This document shows, piece after piece, positions 11,001-20,984 of a DNA stretch of 64,000 bases. This DNA comes from Lantana camara (Eukaryota > Streptophyta > Magnoliopsida > Lamiales > Verbenaceae): the NCBI GenBank assembly GCA_037501455.1, contig CM074860.1:22837001-22901000 (forward strand), in the 5' to 3' direction. Positions within the stretch are counted from its first letter, which is position 1; each line of letters starts with the position of its first letter. Made by a program: the position numbers and the translations under genes. The notes below the pieces were generated by a model. It was not told the DNA's origin. It ran no database searches and saw only the letters and a program-made list of their open reading frames with translations.

Positions 11001-12430
11001 TGTTGTGATTTTAAGTTAAACCAATCGTGGAAGTGTACACGGAAAATATACGTGTAGCACAACAGGATCGTACCCACAAGGAAGGGAAATCAATCACCGC
11101 TCAATATCTCTTTCTAATCTAAAGACAGGACGAATTCAAGTTGGTTATTAATCTACTAAAACGAGAATTAAACAATTAACTAGAATAAAGTACAACTAAC
11201 TAATTGACACACGTAGATTAAATTCAATAAACTAATAGGCTGGGGAGTAATAACTATGAATTCATGATTCAATATAATACTCGTTTGACAAGTGCAATTC
11301 TACAACCTAGTCACTTAGATTCGTATTATTTTCCTTCAAGGTATAAACAAGTGTTCAACTAATTTCAACATTTTTCTCACAATCATTAATAATTAATTCA
11401 ACCAATATGATCAAGACTAGTGCAATTTAAGTTCTAGCGGCTTTGATAGAATAAGATGAAACAAATCTCTTTGAAATCTAAATCTACTAGTTATGAAAAC
11501 AATCTCAATTACCTTTAATCTTCCGATAATTAGGCAATCCTAGATTATGCTAAGGTTGTCGGACCGTTGCAATCCAATTCACACCATGTTTTCAAAACTA
11601 AGAATTAACACCAGTCATTCAAGCATTATATCAAACACTTAGCATGCATTCGTCATCACTCCCTTAGCCCTAGGGGTGTAGCTACTCATAATTAACTCAA
11701 AACTCATAAAACTAAAGGAAATTGCATTAAAGAAATTCATGTTTATCAAGTCAAAACAAACTCTAAAAAACGAAACCCTAAACATTCATAAATTCAGGAA
11801 AACAAATCTAAGCATGTAAAACGAATTAAAATGAAACTTAGAGGAATTAGTTTGATGATTAAAGCAATAAATAAAACCGAAAAAACTAAAATTGTTTGAA
11901 GAATTCGATCATTTCATCTTCTCGAAACTCTTTGGGAAACTCTTTTCGAAGCTCCGTGTCTCTCTCTCAATGCTAGGTCACGAACTCCAGAAGCGACCCT
12001 TTAAAATACTCCATATCGTGCATATATAGCTGAACAAAAACTCTCTCGCCGCCCTAGGTAACGGGTGTTACCATTCCAAGCACATATTTCATTAACGCCC
12101 GTTACTAGCCAAAAATCGTTCCGCGCTTACTGCCTCTGGTAACGGGCGTTACCAGAGTTGCTCTTCTAGGGAGTAATGGGTGTTACTCTCTTAATTCGCC
12201 AAAAGATGACCCCCTGCCTCCGTTAACGGGGGTCAACGAAATTGTTCTTCCAAAGAGTAACGGGGGTTAATCCTATTTCGTCCGAAAATTTGTGCATTTG
12301 CCTTGTTTCATCGTTTCTCAACTCCAAGTTCCTAAACACCTAAATGGAGCAAAATAAATACATAAACGCATCAAACGGCACAAAAATATAGTCTAATTAA
12401 CGCTCAAATTCATAAGAATTTTACGCTCAA
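11001..12430. mobile_element. Unclassified 1.43-kb element with a 7-bp target duplication
   Basis: The segment TGTTGTGATT...TACGCTCAA interrupts the copia LTR and is flanked by TAGCATC on both sides (10994-11000 and 12431-12437). I find no long inverted repeats, poly(A), tRNA-like boxes or coding sequence. The first ~120 bp contain GTGTACAC and ATCGTACCCACAAGG phrases. A divergent relative with the same order of phrases starts at 19415. Its right part carries a dyad array (12057-12270). The class is uncertain: a degenerate LTR, a MITE with lost ends, or another type. Confidence 0.6.
12057..12270. repeat. Dyad array in the unclassified element (GTAAC...GTTAC type)
   Basis: Six units: GGTAACGGGTGTTACC (12057-12072), TAACGCCCGTTAC (12093-12105), a near-perfect dyad at 12134-12157 whose arms are CTCTGGTAACG and CGTTACCAGAG, GAGTAATGGGTGTTACTC (12171-12188), GTTAACGGGGGTCAAC (about 12222-12237) and GTAACGGGGGTTAA (12257-12270). 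Confidence 0.8.
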
Positions 12431-12698
12431 TAGCATCCTCCCTGTTTAGATCGTGATCGAGGTTGGTGTGGACTACTTCTCTAGAGGGTTGCTTTCGTGG
12501 AGTCTTGAAAGATTCGAAAGAGCTTAAGGACTTTCCGCTTGAAGAGCGTTTGTAGGCGGCTCAAACGTGTCAAGAAAGCGTCGATTTAATTGAGTTTCTT
12601 AAAACCCTACGGATCTGGAAATAGGAATTGCAAGTTTCAATCTTCTTTTGGGGAAATTTTTAAATTTCGCTGCATCTTTCTTTCGTGTCTTCCCAACA

Positions 12699-12850
12699 TC
12701 TTGGAGGACTATGGCCAACAGAAGCCACTACTTAACACCTTTTTGGCGAGGACACGCCCACCAGAGTGATTTCCACAACTTCCACTGTGGATTTGCTCGA
12801 GAACATCTTTGGCCTGCAAGGGCCTCAAACATTTCAAAGGGGGGGCCTTG
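12699..12850 (-). pseudogene. Tat integrase N-terminal zinc-binding part, truncated
   Basis: The minus strand reads EQIHSGSCGNHSGGRVLAKK followed by VLSSGFCWP, the His/Cys start of Tat-type integrases (family form H-x3-GxCGxHxGGR). It stops abruptly at the copia LTR border, so only the first few dozen residues of integrase are in the window. Confidence 0.8.
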
Positions 12851-13252
12851 ATAAGATCTCTTGAAAAGTCTCCCCTCGTGGTCAAGGGAAAACCGAGGGG
12901 CTTTGCTCCTGATCTTTCGCACTTCCACTTTGTCAGTAGGGTAGATGCCTTCTTTAGGAACCTTATTATGTCATCCAGCCAGCAAGGCTCAGCTAGGTCA
13001 GTCATAGCCATCTTCTGCGCATGCTTTTCTTTTATCAGAGATTCCTCTATCCTAAGGAAAGTAATAGAGTGGCGCATGATCCCTCGAGGGCGGAGGCAAA
13101 CTTGGAGAGGGCATCGGCACGCTTGTTTTCCGTTCGCAGGACCTGAAGCAGGTGAAAATCTTTAAATTTGCAAATGACTTCTCTTGCCTTTTCCAGATAG
13201 AGCACCATGATGGTTTCTCGAGCTTCATATGTTCCTTCAATCTGGCTCGCGA

Positions 13253-13805
13253 TTAGTTGTGAGTCAACATATGCGGTGATTCGAGAGGCTCATTTTGGAG
13301 GGCAATTTTTAGCCCTTGGATGAGGGCCTCATATTCCGCCTCATTGTTGGTAACTTTAAAATCTAGCCTGATTGCAAAGTTTATTTCAACTCCGTCGGGG
13401 TCTCTAAGGGTCACCCCTGCTCCTTCCCCTTGAGAGGTCGAGGAACCATCTATGTGCAGGAGCCACAAACTATCGCTTTCTGCAAGAATGGGCTCTAAAT
13501 CAAAGCACTCGACTAATAGGTCTGCCACCACCTGAGCTTGGATAGTCGTCCTTGGTGTCAAACTGACTAAGCTCAATTGCCCATTTAATCAGTCTTCTAG
13601 AGACATCAGGTTTTGACAAGACTTGCCTCATCGGTTGGTCTGTAAGCACTATGATAGAGTGCGCCTGGAAGTACGGCCTCAGTCTTCGCGATGCGTTCAC
13701 GAGGGCAATAGCCAATGTTTCTATCTGCAAGTATTTCTTTTCAGCGCCCTGTAGAGTTTTGCTCAAATAATAGACAGGCAGATGTTTGCAATCTCGTACA
13801 GCCAC
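13253..13805 (-). pseudogene. Tat RNase H and second (archaeal-like) RNase H, frameshifted
   Basis: Upstream on the minus strand is the RT-linked RNase H (YYLSKTLQGAEKKYLQIETL, then LTDQPMRQVLSKPD). A shifted frame continues into the extra RNase H: LHIDGSSTSQGEGAGVTLRD with its DGS acidic start, and NNEAEYEALIQGL with the second acidic residue. The family degrades RNA in RNA-DNA hybrids during reverse transcription. The two pieces overlap in different frames at about 13500-13576, showing a frameshift there. Confidence 0.85.
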
Positions 13806-13841
13806 GAGGACTGCGCTTGTTGCTACCTTGGAAACCGAGAG

Positions 13842-14854
13842 TTAGATGAAGAGGTTTTCACTCTCGTTCGGTTTTGTTAGCAATGGTGCGCATGAGAGGT
13901 AGACCTTTATATCTTGCAATGCTTTCTTACACTCCTTTGTCCAGGCAAAGTTCCTAGCATTACGCAGAATTTTGAAGAATGGCAAATTCTGATCCGTCGA
14001 GCAAGATATGAATCTGTTCAGGGAGATTATCTTTCCCACTAAGACCTATACTTCCCTGATATTTTGAGGGGAGATTTCCAAGATGGCTTTGATCTTCTCA
14101 GGATTAGCCTCTCTTCCACGTTGGCTAACCACATATCCCAAAAACTTACCCCCTCAAACTCCAAACGTGCATTTAGAGGGATTCAGTTTCATGCTATACT
14201 AGGGCGATATGTTAAAAGTTCGCCTCAAGTCTTCTAGATAAGAGTGTTATCGCTCGCTTTTGACAATGATGTCATCCACGTAGACCTCTATTGATCCCCC
14301 TATCTCTTTCTCAAACATCTTGTTAATAAGGGATACGTAGCACCTGCATTCTTTAACACAAAGGGCATAACCAAGAAACAGTAGACCCCCATATGTACCA
14401 TGAATGATGTTTTTGGACGATCCTCGGTAGCCATGAAAATCTAATAAGACCCTTGGAATGCGTCCATCATGCTCATTAATTCACAACCGACCGTCGAATC
14501 CACCAGTTGGTCAATCCGAGGCAGGGGGTAAGGGTTTTTCGGACAAGCCTTGTTGAGATCTGTGAGATCGTTGCACATTCGCCACTTGTTGGCGCTTTTG
14601 GGCACGAGAACGACATTGCATAGCCATTCTGGGTATAAGATCTCTTCAATATATTGAGCCTCGAGGAGCTTATTTACTTCTTCCTCAATGGTTTTTCTCC
14701 GGAATCCATCGACGTCTCTCTTTTTCTGCTTGATGGTCTTGAAGGCAGGATCCACATTGAGCCTGTGAACTATGACGCTGGGATCAATCCCAGTGAGATT
14801 TGATGCCTTCCATGCAAAGACATCAATGTTTTCCCTCAAGAAATCTATCATCAT
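13842..14854 (-). pseudogene. Tat reverse transcriptase, broken
   Basis: The N-terminal half (14854-14441) includes DVFAWKASNLTGIDPSVIVH, the KRRxF-like stretch before the fingers, and CNDLTDLNKACPKNPYPLPR. The catalytic YVDDIIV phrase is readable on the minus strand at about 14283-14263, in a different frame from the upstream half. The C-terminal connection (14039-13842) includes FAWTKECKKALQDIK and SCAPLLTKP. At least one frameshift and one stop separate these parts. Confidence 0.85.
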
Positions 14855-15057
14855 GATTTGTGAGGGTTCAGAGAGGCTCGTGCCGATTTGCGTAGTCTAT
14901 TCCTTGTTGCCAGACTCTATCTCAATGGTCACCTTCCATGCAAAGACATCAATGTTTTCCCTCAAGAAATCTATCATCATGATTTGTGAGGGTTCAGAGA
15001 GGCTCGTGCCGATTTACGTAGTCTTTTCCTTGTTGCCAGACTCTATCTCAATAGTCA
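14806..15057 (-). repeat. 126-bp direct tandem duplication in the Tat element
   Basis: The block from CCTTCCATGCAAAGACATC at 14806 to 14931 is repeated at 14932-15057 with a few differences (TTGCGTAGTCTATTCC against TTACGTAGTCTTTTCC). The period, 126 bp or 42 codons, preserves frame. It lies between protease and reverse transcriptase. Confidence 0.85.
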
Positions 15058-15185
15058 AGAACTTTTCTATGGGCTCTATCCTTACTTCCTGGCGAGGGAA
15101 TTCGAGGGTCCTTTTTTTCTTATGAGGCGACTGTCTCCACCCTCGGGTTCGCCCTCGTTCACGTCCCCTTTTGAGGAGGATGCTT

Positions 15186-15779
15186 CTACTGCTCCCGGGG
15201 GACTACCTCGGGATCACCTTCCCCATGCATGCTTTTCTTTTTGTTCTTCTTTTTGTTGAGTCTCGCTCTTTTTCGTAGTGGGTTATCCTCATCCAGGTTG
15301 GAAAAATCCATAGACTTCTGGGTGGACCCAACCTGAAAGGTTCTTTCGGGTTTGGGCTTTCTGAGGGACAGCACATAGCATTCACAGGCCTCCTTGACAT
15401 TATAGAGAATCTCGCCCGTCCCCTCAGGAATAGGGAACTTGATATTCTGGTGGTAGGTGGAGATGATCGCCTTGAAATCAACGAGGGCGGGGCGCCCGAT
15501 TAGGATCTTGTAAGGGATCTCTATCTCTACTACCGCATAAGTGACCATCAAGGTCTTTCGCTATGGGGCGTGACCATAAGTGGTGGCTAAGCAAATTTCT
15601 CCACGAGGGACAACCTCGGAACCTCCAAAGGCAATGAGTGCTGTTTTGAGGGGTTCGAGGGGGATGTTTGTGACATTCATTTTTTGAAAGGTGGAGTAAG
15701 GGAGAACATTCACGGAGCTTCCACTATCAACAAGAACCCTCTTTACAACATGGTTGTGTACTTCTAAACTAACCACCAT
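15186..15779 (-). pseudogene. Tat aspartic protease region, broken
   Basis: The minus strand from 15779 reads VVSLEVHNHVVKRVLVDSGS, where DSGS is the retropepsin active site, then SVNVLPYSTF. After a stop near 15561 it continues as VEIEIPYKILIGRPALVDFK, matching the conserved YNxIxGRPxL-type flank of Tat proteases. Downstream toward reverse transcriptase is a low-complexity linker. The family cleaves the polyprotein; this copy is interrupted. Confidence 0.8.
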
Positions 15780-16099
15780 GGAGCAGTCAGAGGTTTCACT
15801 GACCCCATGAGGTGTTACAATGCGTTCTAGGTCCTTGTGAATCCTATTGCTTCATTCTCCCTCGGGTTGGGGACGCTTCCTTCTTTGATGGAGTACACTT
15901 GTTTTGGGACCGAGGGCCTTTGGTCATAACTCCGAATATAACGATGGTGAGGGGCATTGGAATCCCCTCCCGAGGAGCCTCCAACAATCATATGGATCAC
16001 TGTGAAGGGCGTATTCTCCACCTCGGGAACCTTCTACTTGCCAGTGTTGCTGCTTTCAGGGTTGTGTCCTCGGGGGCTTCTCGAGCGTGAAGGGCTTCT

Positions 16100-17931
16100 C
16101 CTTCTAACCTTGGCCCGCTCGCTACAATGCTCATCATACCGCTCCAAGATTTTCACAAATTCTTTCAAGTGGCGCCCAGCGATGAGTCTTTATATCTCAT
16201 TCTCCAACTATCTGCACTCATCAGTGTCATGCCCTTTCTGCGTGTGGAAGGCGCAATATTTTCCCGAGCACGTTTAAGCTTCCTTTCCCTCAACTTCTGG
16301 GGCCTCTTGAAGAGTTTCTTATGAGAAAGGGAGTAGATCTCGAAAATAGGCCTATTGAGAGGAATGCGCTCGTGCCTGCGAGGGAAAGGAGATGATATGC
16401 GGTGTTCCTTGTGAGTGTCTTTTCACCATTGATCATTCTTGTGGTAGCTTGATGGCCTTGGTGTGTTAGACTTGTACATGTCCTCAAGCGCAAAGAAGGG
16501 CTCGGCGATCTCCCTCATCACCATAAGGGATATAGGTCTTCCCTTGGCAACAGCCTCAGCAAATTCGTTGCTCACATAATGCTTATGATTGATAGCCTTG
16601 AAAAGCACGTGGATGAGAAAGTTCATCGAGGGCCTTTCTACAAGAAACACTTCATTGGACAAGATTATACAGTGTCGTGGGGATAGTGACTGGGGCCTTC
16701 AGCGAGTTGAAGAGATTCAAAAAGGTATTGGTGAGATCATCATACCCCCTGATCGAGTGGGGTGGCAAGCGCTTGTACCAATCTTGGGCCATGTCCACCA
16801 GCTAGGTGACAAACACCTTTGTCTAGTAATGGTTGGAGCACTCATACAGGTGTATCAAATGTATAAAATGGGCCAAATATTCTACAGGGTCGGTGGTTCC
16901 ATCATAGCGATTGATAAGAGTGGAGACTTTTCCCATTCTCGCTTGGGCCATCAAAACTTCCTCCATGAGGAGAGAACCCCTTGCTAGGGGATGATAGTAT
17001 CCCCCCCGTTATCATAGTTCTCGTAGTTCTCCTTATCTCTCCTGTGCCGAGGGGCATGATTCCTGTTCACATGGCGGCGAGCGTCTCTGGCCTTGGCTCC
17101 CTCATCCCTGGCGTGGGGCTCTTGAGACCGCGCTCGAGAGAGCTGCTCAACCATTTTTTGTAGTCCTTCCAGTTGGTCTTGCACAGCTGCGAGTAAGTTG
17201 GGGTCTTCCCCATCTTCCTTACTACCCCTCTTTGAAGCCTGGGAGTGGGCCTCAGCATCAACATCAATCCTATCCACAGGCTCTTTCCTCTTGTCTGCCT
17301 GTGGTCGCTCCTGTGCCCCTCTCGGAAGCGCGTCTTTGGTACGGACAAGTGGTGGCGGTGCGGGCCGAGCCTGTAACACAGCTTGTGCGACCAGAAGTGG
17401 ATGAACCTGCCACCCTCCCATTGGAGAGGCAATTTAAGCAGCCAGCCTTGTTGGAAAATAGGTAGCTGTGAAATTCTTCCAGGCGTTCTGAGCCTTTTGG
17501 ACTTCGTATTGAGCATAGACAGCTTGTAGCTGTTTCTGTGTCATGGGGGGCATCTCCACCCCTCAATTTCTTTGGGAATGACAATGGGATGTTGCATCAT
17601 TCTGGCGTGATATGGATGGATGGTTGGCATCATGTTGGGTGGTACGAACATGTACCTCGATGGCAGCATCATCATGGGATAGTCGCCCATGTTGTTTGTG
17701 GCGATGGCTGGCTGGTTCAGGGGGGACATTTGAGCCAGATCCCCCTGCTACTCCAACGGTGGGCTGCTCGGGGTTGGTTTCCTTCTCCAGCCCGTCGGGC
17801 CCACCGTGAGAGGGACTTCTCCAGTGGCAGGTACAACTCCCCGCAGTGCCAGGGACAGGCACGTTGTCATCGCCACCACGGAGAGGGTCATCTCCGCTTC
17901 CGACAGCATCAGATTTGATGGTTACAACCAT
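16100..17931 (-). pseudogene. Tat gag, broken into several frames
   Basis: Position next to the 5' LTR and primer site marks this as gag. The first ATG on the minus strand is near 17931 (MVVTIKSDAVGSGDDPLRGG). A basic and proline-rich part follows (about 17580-17000, with several R/K/H-rich stretches), then a more conserved helical part near 16662-16423 (VERPSMNFLIHVLFKAINHK, then KGRPISLMVMREIAEPFFAL). No clean CCHC knuckle is visible. Coding sense changes frame at least three times. Confidence 0.7.
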
Positions 17932-17984
17932 GATAAATTGAGTGTTTGTTTTTCAACTAGCAAAAGAAGAGTAGTAGATTGGTT

Positions 17985-18003
17985 TCCCACAAGGAGTGCC
18001 AAA
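17985..18003 (-). other. Primer binding site of the Tat element
   Basis: On the minus strand, directly inside the LTR, is TTTTTGGCACTCCTTGTGGG. Tat elements commonly carry a site of the form TTGGCGCCGTCTGTGGG, and the spacing and TGGC...TGTGGG frame agree. The match to a tRNA is not perfect, as expected in an old copy. Confidence 0.6.
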
Positions 18004-18008
18004 AATGA

Positions 18009-18829
18009 TGGTGTCTGATCCGATATGGCAAACTCCAACACTTTAGAATTTGTAATATGGGGAAACAGGGATTAAAATCTCAGACGAGGATCGCCGGAAT
18101 TGAGTGGGTTCTACCTGCTAGGAATAAACACGAAAACAGTCAGAAGGCCAAGCTGGGGAAATGGGGTGGGGGGTGACCCAGTTTGGCTCTCCGACGCTCA
18201 AGTCAAATGATGAAGAAGATGGGAATAAAACAGAGGTCAAAATGTATGAATCTTGCTTACAAAGTATGAAGAATACCCAGTATTTATAGTTAAAGGTCAT
18301 GGTCCCTTTGGTAATTTGGCATCAAGTGGTCCTGCATTGATGTTGCCCTAGACAGGTGGCGTAATGAGGAGCCTTTGAAAGGGATCTCCTGCAAAAGCCT
18401 CCAAAAAGACGGGTGGCGATCAACAGTGGCAGGTGCACGTTTATGTAATGTTTATCAGAGAGCATTGTTGGGTTGTTACCGTGGGCCAAGCAAGCTCGGG
18501 TTTGGTATAGGCTTTGGGGCTTACAGGTCCGAGGGGACATCTGGGCCCACAGAGGTGAGGCCAGTGGCTTCGCCTTTTCAGCCATAGACTAACCCTCAAG
18601 GGGGAACCCTGAGGCACCCGGGGCTCGCATTGTAGTTGCATCACCAGCCCTGTACGTCCGCTCGGGGAAGAGGCTGGGACTTTCTTTCAAGATGAAGTGG
18701 ATGGTCCCTCGAGGGGAACGACTGGCCTTCGAGAGGGAGCCTGAGATATTGGCCCTGAGCTGTCGCGGTGTTGTGCTCTGATTGAGCCACGTGTCGCATA
18801 CGTGGCTAGAGCGTATTTTGGCCTTATCA
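18009..18829 (-). mobile_element. 5' LTR of the Tat element (821 bp)
   Basis: On the minus strand it starts TGATAAGGCC at 18829 and ends CAGACACCA at 18009, just before the primer site. It has TG/CA ends. The first five bases outside on the right are TAATT, the expected target duplication; the other copy is outside the window. The partner LTR is not in the window, so the borders rest on motifs and the primer site. Confidence 0.7.
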
Positions 18830-19270
18830 TAATTGATCCTTTAATTCATTCGTTAAATTTAACATAATTTGTTGTTTTGTTATTTTACTATTAATATATT
18901 GCACAGATACCTGTAAAGTTTTTGAAACCCGGAAGTATATGTAATAAAAAGTCCAAAAGTAGGAGTCAGTGTTGACATGACCAATTCTTAACCAACCACG
19001 TGGCATGACACGATAGATTCTTTGTCATACACATAGCAGACCAATTACATGTTCACATGACACGTTTGCCTTTTTTATGGTGCATGACACGTCAGCCCCC
19101 CACTCATGGTCGATAACTTGCCCGCCTGGGAGCAATAGCTCGACCGTTTCAAAAAGCTAGTTCATGGTCCGACGACTAACCCACCTTGAGCATGCGATTG
19201 ACCTGCACGCGACCAACATAACACCAGGAGCATGCAACCATAGCACGTCAACATCCCGTCGACATTATCT
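18830..19270. other. Non-coding stretch, no recognised feature
   Basis: AT-rich at first, then less so. Short phrases such as ACGTGGCATGACACG and CATGACACGT recur around 19000-19090. I see no gene. Because an integrase fragment follows directly, this may be decayed gypsy sequence, but nothing in it proves that. Confidence 0.4.
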
Positions 19271-19414
19271 CAGTCGACATCTTCTGGTCGTTCGACCTGT
19301 GGGTTGTAGACATGGTAACTACTTTCCCCTTACTCCAAGACAATGACAGTAAGTTATCTACGAGATTGACTATTTCTCAAAATGGGTTGAGGTTGAGGTC
19401 ATCCCCAAGATCAC
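19270..19414 (+). pseudogene. Fragment of a gypsy integrase core
   Basis: The plus strand reads FDLWVVDMVTTFPLTP and, after a small frame break, IDYFSKWVEVEVIPKIT. These match the first Asp block (family form W-x-D-I-x-GP) and the IDYFTKWVEAE block of Tat-type integrases. Orientation is opposite to the large Tat element, so it is a second insertion or a rearranged piece. It stops at the repeat that begins at 19415. Confidence 0.7.
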
Positions 19415-20240
19415 TGTTAGGAGTTTTATTTAAGTAAGCCTTATACGTGTGCAAGGGTACACCAATAATTGTAGAACATAAGGTGTCGAACCTACAGAGA
19501 ATGTGAAAATCAAGTAATTGCTCAAAACACTTTCTTCAGTCAATTAACAAACACTAAAAATATTGTAGGAATCAACGAATAAATACCAATAACAACGACT
19601 ATGATAGATAACAATTAATTAAAAAGGCTAAGGGAATGGTAGTTACTCAAATCTCATGTCAACAAAAGAACAATCAAAGTTCATGGCTCCACAATCTAGT
19701 CGTTAAGGCATGCACAAGCTTATCTCGAACGCAAGCACGTGTACCAATTAAGTGCAATTGTCGCTCTCATGATCAATTCTCTCCTTAATCACACCATTAG
19801 AATAAGACTAGAGTAATTATCAACTTTGGTGGCTTGCTAAGAAGCAATTACTTGTTGCTCAGAAAAAGACTGAATTTCTTTGTACATTTTATCCTAAGTG
19901 TTGTGAAAATGAAATTAATTCACTAGCTATCTTTCGATGAACTAGAGAACAAACATCATACTAAGGGTGGCCAATCTGTCGCATGCAATTAAACCCAAAT
20001 TTTCATAACATAGAGCCCATATATTTACTCCTTAATTCATTGACATTCAATCATGTATAACCACACACTCCCCTTGCCATGGAGATTTAGCTACTCATAA
20101 TATTTAAAGTTATCATAAAATGGATTAAACTCTGAAGTACTTCATGTTCACACTCGATAATCTCAAGTCTATCACTAATCTAATGAAATAAATAAAGAAA
20201 ATTTTGACACGAATCAAATAAGAAAAGAATGAATTAGAAA
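19415..20240. mobile_element. Divergent relative of the 11001-12430 element, right end lost
   Basis: It starts TGTTAGGAGTTTTA and has the same order of phrases as the element at 11001: an ACGTGTGCAAGGGTACACC block, a GTCGAACCTACAGAGAA block, and later TTTAGCTACTCATAAT near 20085 (TGTAGCTACTCATAAT near 11676). The copy is much diverged. The dyad-array part is missing, and hAT-like sequence follows from about 20245. Confidence 0.55.
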
Positions 20241-20244
20241 GTTT

Positions 20245-20955
20245 CAGGTGGGTTGGGTTGGGTTTGGGGTGTTAAGTTGGACCCCTATTAGATCTAATTC
20301 TTAAACCCAGTCCAACCAGTGAATCGGCCCACGTAAACCAACCAACCTAGACCAACCCGCAAGCCATGCCCTGCCCAGGCCCGTTAATTATATAATTATA
20401 TAATATTATATATATATATATATTTATATATATATTATAACTTTTTTTTTAACCTTCCCATTTTTTATTATAAAATTGCTATGAAAATAGTTATTTACAA
20501 TATTCATAAAGCAGTATATCTCTGGCAAATGTACCAACATAATATATACTTATATATATAAATATTAACTTAGAAAAATTACTAATGGAATAATAAAAAA
20601 TTATAAATTATAAATTTTTATAAATATAATAAAATAATGAAATACTGTTAGTATAACTTAAAAGGAATATTAAATTTTAATATAGCAAAAAATAAAAAAA
20701 AGATAAACCCACTAGTCAAGCCACCATATTGAATAGGCTAAACCCAGTAAAGTAATTAGGCCAGCTCGTCAAGAACCGGCCTAGGCCGGGCCCAACCCAT
20801 TAGTATTTGGTTCATGGATCGAGTTGGGCCACTATATATCAACTCTAACCTAGGTCCGATCCAGCCCACTTCATGATGGTCTTGAACCAACCCAACCCGC
20901 TACAATGGTGGGCTTAGGCGGGTTTGGCCTAGCCCAACTCATTTGACATCTTTAG
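20245..20955. mobile_element. Degraded hAT-like non-autonomous element
   Basis: Both ends are built of GGTTGGG/CCCAACC and GGGCC/GGCCC phrases, and the right end reads CCCAACTCATTTGACATCTTTAG, a terminus type common in plant hAT MITEs. The left end seems truncated and I find no target duplication. An AT microsatellite lies inside (about 20391-20440). Confidence 0.5.
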
Positions 20956-20984
20956 CTGATTTCTATGAAATGTAGAGTAATACA

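Larger units (their letters stand above)
6226..12698 (+). mobile_element. 3' LTR of the copia element, split by two later insertions
   Basis: The LTR starts TGTTAGGAATAG at 6226 and ends CCCAACA at 12698, where its tail matches the start of the window. LTR sequence occupies 6226-7350, 10505-11000 and 12438-12698, about 1.9 kb in total. The rest is a gypsy solo LTR (7351-10499) and an unclassified element (11001-12430), each with its own target duplication. Removing both rejoins a continuous LTR. The base after the LTR begins TCTTG, the expected right copy of the copia target duplication; the left copy should lie upstream of the window. Confidence 0.9.
12699..18829 (-). mobile_element. Ty3/gypsy Tat-lineage element, interrupted at its integrase by the copia element
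   Basis: Read on the minus strand the order is 5' LTR (18829-18009), primer site, gag, protease, reverse transcriptase, RNase H, archaeal-like RNase H, then the start of integrase, cut off where the copia 3' LTR ends at 12698. The extra RNase H domain is the hallmark of the Tat clade. The rest of integrase and the 3' LTR should lie upstream of this window, beyond the copia 5' LTR. All coding parts carry stops or frameshifts. A 126-bp in-frame tandem duplication lies at 14806-15057. Confidence 0.85.
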
